From Bathynomus jamesi (lineage: Eukaryota > Arthropoda > Malacostraca > Isopoda > Cirolanidae): a stretch of 64,000 nt of DNA. Every line of letters starts with the position of its first letter. The stretch's first letter is position 1. The position numbers and the translations under genes were made by a program. The stretch lies in contig JAJOZX010005618.1 in assembly GCA_023014485.1 (NCBI GenBank), positions 186,001 to 250,000 of the forward strand, given 5' to 3'. The notes below the pieces were generated by a model. It was not told the DNA's origin. It saw only the letters and a program-made list of their open reading frames with translations, and searched no databases. Below are positions 12,895 to 21,885 of this stretch, piece after piece.

Positions 12895-12895
<1 letters not shown>
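12562..12895. mobile_element. Foldback element made of two opposed mariner 5' ends
   Basis: The element is an almost perfect 334-bp palindrome with its centre near 12727 (AATTTAAATT) and no real spacer. Its ends read GTGGCGCAAAAGTC and, inverted, GTGGCGCAAGAGTC, and it lies in TA repeats as expected for Tc1/mariner. Each arm holds the start of a mariner-type transposase: ATG at 12634 (plus) and ATG at 12819 (minus) both begin MAAKLTIDERVSLVLMYE. The 3' end and catalytic domain are absent. Confidence 0.85.
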
Positions 12896-12929
<34 letters not shown>

Positions 12930-12986
12930 AAGCTGGGCACAAACCGTTAATCCGTTAATCGTTAATTAACGAAGTTAACTTTTTCG

Positions 12987-13578
12987 CAGTGGCGACTGGC
13001 GTATAGGAGCGATGGAGCGGTCGCTCCCCCTTGCTTGAAACGATAAATATTAATTTAACAGATAAAAAATATATTAATTTTAAGATATTAAACTAAATAT
13101 TCTTGAAATATATTTTAAAAATTCATGTGGCATATCATGATTCATGAGGCATTTTGAGTAAGCCTTCATACAGTACATAATATTCTAAACTTATAGCATA
13201 GCTTCAAACAGTGTACTGCTGTTTGAATACAAATAATATTGCAGCTGAATGGAGCGACAGATTTTTCGCTCAAGTAAATATAAATTATATTTTACTATTG
13301 TAATGAAATATAAGTACAATCGAATTTTTTTTATAATAACAACTTTATTTTACTAATAGTTACTTCAGTAATAATGATATAAACCATTTATATGTATTTT
13401 ATTGAAATTATTACTTATTTGTAATTAACTAGAATTGTACGTCTGGCATAGCCGCATATGTTAATACAAGTACTCTTGTGAGCGGCATTTGGATTCGCGC
13501 TAGCCTATTGTGAGTCCGTGTTGTCGTACAATTTTATGAAATCGCACCCCCATACATTTATACCACGAGTCGCCACTG
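12987..13578. mobile_element. Nested hAT MITE, 592 bp
   Basis: Ends CAGTGGCGACTGG and (inverted) CAGTGGCGACTCG are flanked by a perfect 8-bp duplication CTTTTTCG (12979-12986 and 13579-13586). It is non-coding and AT-rich, and interrupts the subterminal repeats of the surrounding hAT. Confidence 0.92.
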
Positions 13579-14508
13579 CTTTTTCGTTAACGATTTAACT
13601 TTTAAGTTAACTTTGAAAATCATTATCGGACTAATTAACTTCCGTTAACTCAAGTCCGTTAACCCAAAAAATTCATAAATAAACGTTTAAAAGTTTCTAT
13701 TATTTTCAGTGCTGAGCAGGTGCGCAATTAATCCGCCACTGTTAATAGTGATGAACGAATTTCCATTTCCGCAGTGCAAAATCAGGCGATATATTTGTTT
13801 CCGTCGCCACAATTTGTGTCTTACCAAATATTGTAGTTATTTATGGCATTGGTTTGAGCAAAACATGGTCGACTGTAAAATCAGGAGGAAAGATTTGCCA
13901 TTTGAGTTGAATGTTTCAACTTCTTTCAAGAAATATCACGAGCATTTTAAGGCACTTTCAATAATATATATGTAACAATTACAACAAATAACTACATTCG
14001 TTTCATTTGCAGTCTCTCTCTTGCGCAACATGTTTGTGCTAGTGAATATTTAAAAATAATCGTTGTCAAGTAAGTCATGTATATTTATAATATGTTTGTT
14101 AGTACCTTATTAGTAGTCTCCTTGATACATTTCAAGAACCATAAAACTGATCAGGTAAGATTTCAATTCTCATGTCACTTTGATGACATAAATTAAGTCA
14201 ATTGATGTCTTACAATGGGAGCGTTTTCACCTTAACCCTTTATGTCCTGGCGGTACTTCTAGGTACCACATCTTTAAAATCTCCATAATTATTTTTCTAC
14301 CCGGTTGATCCTGCCGGTACTTTCAAGTCCCAATGTGAATTAGTTTCTTTATGAGATAATAGATGGCGTTGAGAAGTAAATGTGAGCGTGTGGCGCCAGA
14401 GGCTGTTTACTCTAGTATCTCTGCTGTGAAGACCGAAGAAATTTCAGTGCAATTACTTCCCGAATATTCTGTGCCATATCTTTTCCAAATAACAAAGGTA
14501 AGGGTTAT

Positions 14509-14745
14509 TTGGTGGACTTGTTCATCAAGTTCAACACAGCCATCCCCTCCAGTGCTGCAGTGGAGCGTTTGTTCTCTATGGGCAAGGACATCCTGAGGGT
14601 CAAGAGATCATCCCTGTCTGATGAAAACTTTGATATGCTAATTTTCATGAAGGGCAACATGCATCTCATGGACAAAATGGAGAACGAGAAGAAGAGGGGA
14701 AAATTAAATTATATATATATATTGTGTTTTTCATTTTTTTTATAA
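14509..14745 (+). pseudogene. hAT transposase C-terminal dimerisation fragment
   Basis: The frame contains FNTAIPSSAAVERLFSMGKD and then LSDENFDMLIFMKGN, the well-known hAT family C-terminal dimerisation motif (SSAAVERLFS). It is open a little further upstream (from about 14497). The N-terminal BED finger and the catalytic core are missing, so it cannot be an active transposase. It ends against an AT-rich tail before the element's right end at 14888. Confidence 0.85.
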
Positions 14746-14888
14746 TGAAAGTTAACGTTAACGGTTTATCGGTAACTTCCGTTACATGTTTAACGAATTA
14801 ACGGATTAACGGTTAACGAAGTTAACTTTTTGGTTAATGGATTAGCGGTTAACGAAGTTAACTTTTTGGTTAACGGTGCCCACCACTG

Positions 14889-14908
14889 TATATATACAGT
14901 ATATATAT

Positions 14909-14941
<33 letters not shown>

Positions 14942-14997
14942 ACAATGTGTTATGATTAAAGGGGTAAAAATATACTTTTACATTTAAATAGAATATG

Positions 14998-15078
<81 letters not shown>
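14889..15078. repeat. AT microsatellites
   Basis: Two (TA)n tracts (about 14889-14940 and 15001-15078) flank the right copy of the 62-bp inverted repeat. Similar tracts occur at 12498-12556, 12896-12926, 17091-17133, 46946-46986, 55266-55295 and 55537-55592. Confidence 0.9.
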
Positions 15079-15092
<14 letters not shown>

Positions 15093-15311
15093 TCGTATAT
15101 ATTAGGGTGGGTCGAAAAAACGAATTTTTTAATTTCAATCGGCAGGGGTCACAAAAGTTGTACATTAGTATAGAGAGCATTATTCCAAAGTTTGACTACT
15201 TTAGTGAAATAATTATCGCTGACCCAAGAAGTGCAGTGATGCAGTAAAATAGGTATTTTATATTTACATTTACTCATAAAGACAGTCTTATGAATGATAT
15301 GAGAGAGTAAT
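15079..15311. other. Unassigned flank with a MITE-like motif
   Basis: ATTAGGGTGGGTCGAAAAAACGAATTTTT at about 15101 looks like the end of a small DNA element, but no opposite end is visible. Otherwise AT-rich sequence leads to the GTCG target duplication (15312-15315) of the LTR element. Confidence 0.35.
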
Positions 15312-15478
15312 GTCGTGTAGTAATGTCTAATTAAGAATTAAAATGTTTTGTTTATGAGAATTTAATAATGTTTGTTCAATAAAGAAGATAATAATATTTA
15401 ATAAGAAATGTAATTGTTTAAATAATTGTTTCGTTACAAAATACTAGCTGGCAACACCCCGAAATGGTCTAGAGGATG

Positions 15479-15927
15479 CAGGCGCGGATCCAGGGGGGGT
15501 CGAGAGGGTCCGGACCCCCCCTGCTCACGGTGACCAACGATTTTTCGATTGCGTTTGTTTGCTCCTATGTATGAAAAATAAGACCTGAAGACTTAAAATG
15601 GCTTAAGGTACATGTATCCCGGTTGCCACAAAATTAATTTCCTTAAAAAGAATAAAGAAAAAAAAGTTTATGTCCGATCCTGAGACATTTCAGACCTGGC
15701 CTGGGTGTGTGAACAAGCAGGATTTTGATAACGGGAATATACTTCAAATCCATCTAAAGCTATCTTCAAATATGAAAATTTCCTACCGAGGGGGGACACC
15801 CCCCTCGGGCACCCCCCCTGGCGCGCTCGCTTCGCTCGCGCGTCCTCGGCCTAAGGCCGAGGACATATCAGTAACGAGCCCCACCAAGACTGGACCCCCT
15901 CTGCTTAAATTCCTGGATCCGCCCCTG
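15479..15927. mobile_element. MITE in LTR 1, 449 bp
   Basis: Ends CAGGCGCGGATCCAGG and (inverted) CAGGGGCGGATCCAGG are bounded by GGATG on both sides (15474-15478, 15928-15932). It interrupts LTR 1 right after GTCTAGA, a site that is uninterrupted in LTR 3. It contains GC-rich stems at about 15820-15870, including GTCCTCGGCC/GGCCGAGGAC. The 108-codon open frame at 15670-15996 has no recognisable domain. Confidence 0.85.
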
Positions 15928-16092
15928 GGATGGGCAGAAATGCCCTTCAGTTATCAGAAGGCCTTTGTCCAAATAAGGTGGTTTTTGGTAGTATGATGTT
16001 TTTGTAAATTTAGAATATTTTTTTGTATCGCTCTCTAAAATGCTAATGTTAATTCCCCCCTCGCATTACCCCGTTTGTCAAAACTGTTTCGG

Positions 16093-16100
16093 TATAAATA
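16093..16100 (+). promoter_or_regulatory. TATA box in LTR 1
   Basis: TATAAATA followed by AAAGTCAGT, conserved in LTR 3 (62228-62235) but changed to TACAAATA in LTR 2. By position, about two thirds into the LTR, it could be the core promoter; the AATAAA it contains could instead be the polyadenylation signal. Confidence 0.4.
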
Positions 16101-16321
16101 AAAGTCAGTAAAGTGTAATTAAGTGTATAATTAATCCCCCGTCTCCCTCGTCTGGTTCAAATTATAATGGCGCCTCATCTCGGTCACGTGCTACCACGTT
16201 TATAAAGTACAGCGAAAAAGAATGTAAAGAGGATAATAAAAGATAAAGAGAAATTGAATGAAGTAACGTAACTAATTAATAAAAATTGTAAAAGAGGTTT
16301 CGTAAAATGGAGTTCACTACA

Positions 16322-17087
16322 ATATTTTGGTGGCTACGCGGTGTTCCTTTATATTAATATAAGGGCTTTCCCACGTCGCCTTATATTTCCGTCGAAATTT
16401 TTGCTATCCGTTTTATATAGTCCTTATAGCATTAATAATATTCTGTTTCGATTATTTAAATAGTAAGATGCATTGTGTACCCCATTTGCAAGCAAATTTC
16501 GATTTCCATTCCTTAACAATTCATTGTAACTGTATTTCAAAATTGCGACTCACTTTCGAAATCCGCATAGCGTCCCTTCCAAATTTCGCGTTCAAAATTT
16601 TGTCGTTTTTTTTTTTCTCTTGTTGGAGTCTAGACTGTTTCAAACCGTTTCGACTCAAAAAATTTATTTTCATTGAGTCGGACTCTGTCGCGACTCAGTT
16701 TGAGTCAGAAATTTAATTCGAGTCATATTTTTTTCTCATTGATTCGTCGTCAGTTCGTTTTCTGGCGATTTCGTTTCGTTCAGTCGGAGAGGGAAATTTA
16801 AAAATTGGAATTTGCTTTCCAATAACTCATTTCTTTTTTCTTTCCTCTTCAACTTTTATTGCTCTGTATACAGCCTGCCTATTTGGTGTTTAAAAATTGT
16901 TTTGTGTTTATGTTTTCGGCATTAGAAATAATTGTGTTAGTAATAATAATAATAATAATAATAATTAGTAAATAAAATTCACACTTACAGTATATAACAG
17001 TAAATTATTATTTTAGTGTCATGAAAATTAAATATGCAATTAATATGGTTTCAAAGGTTGATTCGTATATTGTAACGCATTCCTAGG

Positions 17088-17137
<50 letters not shown>

Positions 17138-19764
17138 GGGTATTGTAAGAGATTAAATAAAATTTTCCAGTATCTAGTAGACAGTTTTTGAGATTGTTCT
17201 TTGACGGATAATGGAGTTTATGTTTATTAAGATAAAGGATTTTAAGTCGACACTTGACCATCATATGTGTATACTTTTAAGGACCGCTTGTAGTTTAACT
17301 TCGCTTTCTCGCTTTTCGCTTTGTAGTTAAGGTAGATAATTGTAATTTTAAGGTTTAAAGTCGAAAAATAATCGTTAAAGACACTAATTTATACTGGGTC
17401 AAATTCGGACGCGTTAAGGTTATATGCTTGCCGTATATAAATTGTGTGAAACCTCAAGGAAGCTAAATTTGTTATAAAAACATAAAAATTTGTTTAATTG
17501 AAATACTGGAATTGTTTTCATAAATTCTTTAGATAAATCAATTTCTATTTTTTGACATTTTTTATATATTCATTAATTTTTATATATTTATAGGTGGGCT
17601 GATTGTTGTTGTCTATTTTTTTCTTTCTTTCGTTTTCAGGACAATTCCGAGTGATATTTTGCATGGTTAGACTGTTTAAATTTTTTATTATTCTGAAATT
17701 AGGTTTTATTGTGTTAATGAGTGTTTTTTGTTTACCACTTTATTTTGAAATTAAAAAATTAAAAGTTTTTTACGTCCGCGGGTTTGCATAGAAAATATTA
17801 CCAAATTATGTCATGATGTAATGCAGTCTCATTCGGTTAGGAATATTTTTATAGAGGCTCGCTTACAAAGCGAACATTCTTCATTATGCAATGATTTGTT
17901 TTAATTTTTGTTTACACGGTAGGTTGCGCTGAAGTTGTCGGTTCATAATATCTGTTCTTATTTAGAATAACGATGTAAATTTGTATTTAGTTCCACTTGA
18001 AAACGATAAATTACTGGAATTCTTGTGATTTGCAGACCATACTGGGTTTTGTGTTGAAGGAGAGAGTTGTCTCTCAAATGTAATTTGTGAATTACGAATT
18101 TTCTTCCTATGAAATTTAGTGTTGCAGGTTGGAATTAATATATTAAAGTACTTTTCGGTATTAATATTTAAATTTTTTATATTTAATGATTCTGTTTTGG
18201 AAAATTGTTATTTTTTTAAACTTCATTTGGGTTTACTCGCGCAATTGAAACTTTAGTTTGAGTGTTGACCAGCAATGGAGCCTTTTAGATGGCCAGTAAC
18301 GTTTTTGAGGTATCTATGTGTGGCCCCCTCAAAGTGTGAGAGGGTTCATGATTATCGAGAATTGATGACATGAAGTTTCTGGGTTTCATTTTTTCTTTTG
18401 TATTTAAATGTATCGATGTAATTTCTGAAGGTAGTTTGAATAATCATTTTTTTTTAATTATAATAACGGTTACTATGTATGGGCGCTTTTATATTTCTAC
18501 TATGCAGCATTGTTTTGTTGCATTTCATGATTTTTTATTATCTTTTCCGATGTACCTGCTATAAGTGACCTTATTGGTAGCTCGGGCGTGATTAAATTTT
18601 TGTGAATTCTGTAAAATTTGTAATAGTTTTCCGTGAATTTGGCCAGAGCAAATTATAGTTATTGTGTTTCGAAGTGAAATGTCGAGTAAATTTGTAAATT
18701 AAATATGAAAAGTGATAATCAGTAGCAGTATAAACTTTGTTATTTTCTTTTGTCAAAATCTTGAGAGTCTCGATTTGGAAGCAACTAAGTTGGATCCGAA
18801 TTCCATCCATTGAGTTTAGGTGATCGATCACCGATGAGAAGAGATGAGAGAGATAAGAGAAGAGACGAGAAGTGAGAAGAGTGAGAGAAGAGAAACCGAA
18901 TGCGCAGGGACTTGGCGCAGGACAGTTTCGGTCGAAGATGGTCTACTGGTATTTTTCGGGCAGTCGCTGGTCACGCTGCTCGATGCTTCGCTAAATATGT
19001 GTTTTAGCACTGATAGGCAAACCACGAGAGTTTGAACGGGTGTCTATGGCTTTACTGTCCATACAGACATACAAGAGCGTAATTAGCTTTCAAAAGTTGG
19101 GGTGGGGGGATAACTATAATGATGAAAAATCCTGCGATGAATTTCTGTGCTGCTATCCTGTGTAGGTAATGTCTTAAATTTGGTCTTCCAAGGCATATTT
19201 TTTCGGCAGAATTTAACAATGATATCTAAATACCAGTCCTTTCGAGTCTCGATAAAGCTCTGATCCATCAGTATTAGAATGTGTTTGCGATAAAAATGCT
19301 GCTCTTAAAATACTATGATTCAGAGAATGATCTATATTTATGATAGTAATAGGAAAATCAAAGAAGCATTTTCACAACTACCCTATGTATATCCAGTATA
19401 TACTTAACGTTAAAGGAAAACAATATATGCAATAATTAAAGTAAACATAACTAGATGTCTCATTAAAGTATCTATCAGTGTAGTATTAGTAGTGAATCAG
19501 TAATATTGTACTTTCCAGCATACTAATACGACTAATATAAGTAAAGATTTACTCATCATAGATTATTTCAAGAACTAAATATTTTCCTTCACATAAGCTA
19601 ACTTAGATCAAAAGTTGAGCGGGGACAAAACCTATATTAACCCCTCAGTTCAAAAGTTGGGGGGGACATGTCCCTCAGTTAGTTACGCCCCTGCAGACAT
19701 ACAGTGGGTTCGTTGTGAAACCGCCTACGGCGAAGTGATCGTTTGATTATTGCCAGTAAGAGAG
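16322..19764 (+). mobile_element. LARD-like element, internal copy 1, left part
   Basis: This matches 53751-58245 (internal copy 2) over its whole length apart from insertions, and continues at 47456-48109 after BEL element O1. It has no gag, protease, RT or integrase. Shared landmarks: ATATTTTGGTGGCTACGCG just after the LTR (possible primer site from TGGTGG), a block at 16590-16790 rich in GACTC/GAGTC, a strong splice-acceptor-like TTCTTTCTTTCGTTTTCAG (about 17621-17640), a GA-rich run near 18836-18895, and a 63-codon frame (18844-19035, repeated at 57324-57515 with few changes) that I do not recognise. Total internal length without insertions is about 4.1 kb. Confidence 0.8.
19072..19693. 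mobile_element. hAT MITE in internal copy 1, 622 bp
   Basis: Ends CAAGAGCGTAATTAGC and (inverted) CAGGGGCGTAACTAAC are flanked by a perfect 8-bp duplication CAGACATA (19064-19071, 19694-19701). The same element sits at the same place in internal copy 2 (57552-58173), so it entered before the internal region was duplicated. Non-coding. Confidence 0.9.
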
Positions 19765-20178
19765 CAGTGCCGGCCTTAGGGGTGTGCGAACCGTGTGGTC
19801 GCACAGGGCCCGCAACTTAGGGGGGCCCGAAAATTTCACAGAAATTTACCATCGACGTCAGAATGCCAAAATTGGTGTAAATTAATGTAATTTATTTTTT
19901 TATTTTCAGATCACCGATCCATCATGGCCTTAATGATTGCATTATGATAGTTTAAATATTTGATAATAATAAAGTAATAAGTAGTAATAATAGTAAAGGT
20001 TGTTGGTCTGTTGGTATTCTGTTACAGGTGCACTTGTATAGTTAAATTTTACTTCTTGTACTTGTTAACAATCTACTAAAATAAAATGATTAACAATGAA
20101 AAACAATTTGGCTTGCGTCATGGGGGGCCCGTACAGTATACTCTGCACAGGGCCCGAAATATCCTAAGGCCGGCGCTG
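19765..20178. mobile_element. hAT MITE adjoining BEL O1, 414 bp
   Basis: Ends CAGTGCCGGCCTTAGG and (inverted) CAGCGCCGGCCTTAGG; AAGAGAG on both sides (19758-19764, 20179-20185), one base short of the usual 8-bp hAT duplication. It is absent from internal copy 2, which reads straight through CCAGTAAGAGAGTCCCTC, so it is younger than the internal duplication. It contains GGGGGGCCC/GGGCCCG subterminal motifs and no gene. Confidence 0.88.
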
Positions 20179-20185
20179 AAGAGAG

Positions 20186-20784
20186 TGTTAGAAAATCTAG
20201 AAGAGGAAGAGCCATTGTTGTCCCAAGGCGATATGATGACTAAGTTGAGTGATGCAGCATTGCTTGTATATATTAAGTTAAGGTGTATATATATCCATCT
20301 CATAATTGTAAGGTTAGTGAAAAATTCACTTAATTTAGAGCTAGCATTTTTGGGCTCTTGTGGCATCATTATTTGGGCACGCTTGTGGCATAATTTTTTT
20401 TGGGCGCTGCGCGTCCTTCCTACTCGTTTGTTGAATGCGGCACTTAGAGGGCGTGGTCTTATAGAGAGCTCTCTTGCAATTCAGTTTGGTTGTTTAGATA
20501 CAAGATTGTTGCATCATGCAGTAGTGCACGTTGTGTTGTTGTTGCAAAGTTTAGAAAGAAGACTATAAATAGTGCCCCTTTTGTTTTTTATCTTAATTTT
20601 ATGCAACTGAGGCCTAAGGTAGGCCCACATCGAGTCAGCATCCCTGAGGTAGGACTTAATAGGACCTCCAAGTCCATAAGTTTTCAGTCTAGCTTAACTT
20701 GGGCTGTAGGTTGAACTGGCCCTACAGAGCTTGGCCGTTCACGGCTCAGCTGGGATTCTGAACCCAATAAAAAAAAAAATAACA
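20186..20784 (+). repeat. BEL O1 5' LTR
   Basis: 599 bp, TGTTAGAAAATC to AATAACA. TGGTCCTTCGAAACCGGATT directly follows as the primer-binding site position (starts TGG; tRNA not identified). The frames on both strands inside it (for example 20086-20568) are LTR shadows. Confidence 0.92.
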
Positions 20785-21064
20785 TGGTCCTTCGAAACCG
20801 GATTCTAGCCCAAGACTGAGTCAGTGACTATTTTCCGGCAAAGTTCTGATTGTGCAAATTGTAGCCCAAGTTAGGCCTAGACGGGTTAAGCATAAGTGAG
20901 TTAAGGTGGAAAAGTTGATATTCCATACTGGTGGTTGGTCAGTACCCCAACCAAGCAATTCAGTTTATTTGAAAAAAGCAAAATTTGCGTTTGATCAGTT
21001 TGGTTAAGTATTTTTGCCAATTCAGCTTATTTGGCATTGAGCCCAATTGTTGTTTGCATTGAAG

Positions 21065-21280
21065 ATGAGTGCAGCTGAATTGAACAAGTTTAAAAAAAGG
21101 AGAAGCGCCTACAAAGGTCTAATTACAAAGGTCATTGCCACTGCAGATTCTGCCATAGAGCAAGAGGATTTAAGCTTAGTGACTGCGCAGCTTTCCATAT
21201 TAGAAACTAAAAAGGTTGCTCTAAGCGAAGTAAATGTTAAAATTGAGGCTCTTATAGAAGAGGATGAAATAGAAAATAAC
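21065..21280 (+). pseudogene. BEL O1 gag N-terminus
   Basis: ATG at 21065 opens a frame beginning MSAAELNKFKKRRSAYKG, the N-terminal Gag segment that is rich in charged helices and shared by the three BEL copies here. It runs about 72 codons to EEDEIENN and is cut by BEL B at 21281. The reading resumes at 27763. The leader before it (20785-21064) lacks the 112-bp tandem repeats seen in A and B. Confidence 0.85.
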
Positions 21281-21885
21281 TGTTATTTATTTATTTATTT
21301 ATTATTGGGTTCAAAATCCCAGCTGAGCCGTGAACGGCCAAGCTCTGAAGGGCCAGTTCAACCTACAGCCCAAGTTAAGCTAAAATTAAAAACTTACGGA
21401 CTTGGAGGTCCTATTAGGTCCTACCTCAGGGTTGCTGACTCGATGTGGGCCTACCTTAGGCCTCAGTTGCATGAATTTAATATAAAAACAAAAAGGGCAC
21501 TATTAATGGTCTTCTTTCTAAACCTTGCAACAACAACACAACCTGCACTATTGCAAGCTGCAACAATCTTGTATCTAAACAACCAAATTGAATCGCAAGA
21601 GAGCGCTCTATAAGACCACAACATGTAAGTACGGCATTCCACAAACGAGTAGAAAAGACGCGCAGCGCCCCAAAAAGTGATGCCACAAGAGTGCTCAAAC
21701 AATGATGCCACAAGAGCCCAAAAATGCTAGCTCTAAATTAAGTGAATTTTTCACTAACCTTACAATTATGAGATGGATATATATACACCTTAACTTAATA
21801 TATACAAGCAATGCTGCATCAATGAGCTTAGTCATCATATCGCCTTGGGACAACAATGGTTCTTCCTCTTCTAGATTTTCTAACA
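21281..21885 (-). repeat. BEL B 3' LTR
   Basis: 605 bp, reads TGTTAGAAAATC...AATAACA on the minus strand. It adjoins directly the truncated pol sequence at 21886 (GAGGTG then TTAGAAAA), a deletion junction. Confidence 0.9.

Larger units (their letters stand above)
12928..14888 (+). mobile_element. hAT-derived element with only a C-terminal transposase remnant
   Basis: The left end CAAAGCTGGGCAC and the inverted right end CAGTGGTGGGCACC are similar TIRs. The flanks are TATATATA on both sides (8 bp, but in a microsatellite). Subterminal repeats of GTTAACGAAGTTAAC/CCGTTAATCC are present at both ends, a common hAT feature. Inside are a hAT MITE (12987-13578) and a fragment encoding the hAT dimerisation region (14509-14745). 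The 88-codon frame at 13709-13975 shows nothing I recognise. Confidence 0.75.
12419..15004. repeat. Pair of about 62-bp inverted repeats 2.5 kb apart
   Basis: ATAAGCATATTCTATTTAAA and the sequence after it at 12419-12480 recur in reverse complement at about 14944-15004, with a few mismatches near the inner ends. They enclose the mariner foldback and the hAT-derived element. They could be the TIRs of an older element that took up both insertions, or two opposed copies of a small MITE. I see no clear target-site duplication, because AT microsatellites adjoin both arms. Confidence 0.7.
15316..16321 (+). mobile_element. LTR 1 of the LARD-like LTR element
   Basis: It begins TGTAGTAATGTC and ends GGAGTTCACTACA, so it has TG...CA ends within a short inverted repeat. 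Without the 449-bp MITE at 15479-15927 it is about 550 bp, matching LTR 2 (48110-53700 less its insertions) and LTR 3 (61921-62454). The 4 bp before it (GTCG, 15312-15315) match the 4 bp after LTR 3 (62455-62458). It carries a TATAAATA box and an overlapping AATAAA. Confidence 0.9.

Noticed and set aside
13709..13975. 88-codon frame in the hAT-derived element
   Set aside because: Cys/His content suggested a zinc finger, but spacing fits no known BED finger and the frame adjoins no other transposase sequence.
14298..14317. Match to the 5' end of 18S rRNA (CCGGTTGATCCTGCCGG)
   Set aside because: The match stops there; the following bases do not continue as rRNA, and the segment lies inside a hAT-derived element. 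The neighbouring CCTGGCGGTAC suggests a local repeat.
18844..19035. 63-codon frame conserved in both internal copies of the LARD-like element as a gene
   Set aside because: Conservation is no higher than in the surrounding non-coding sequence, and its start is GA-rich low-complexity DNA.
20086..20714. LTR open frames (for example 160 codons at 20086)
   Set aside because: They recur in every LTR copy in different frames with stops; only the first 19 codons of the LTR are coding, as the end of pol.
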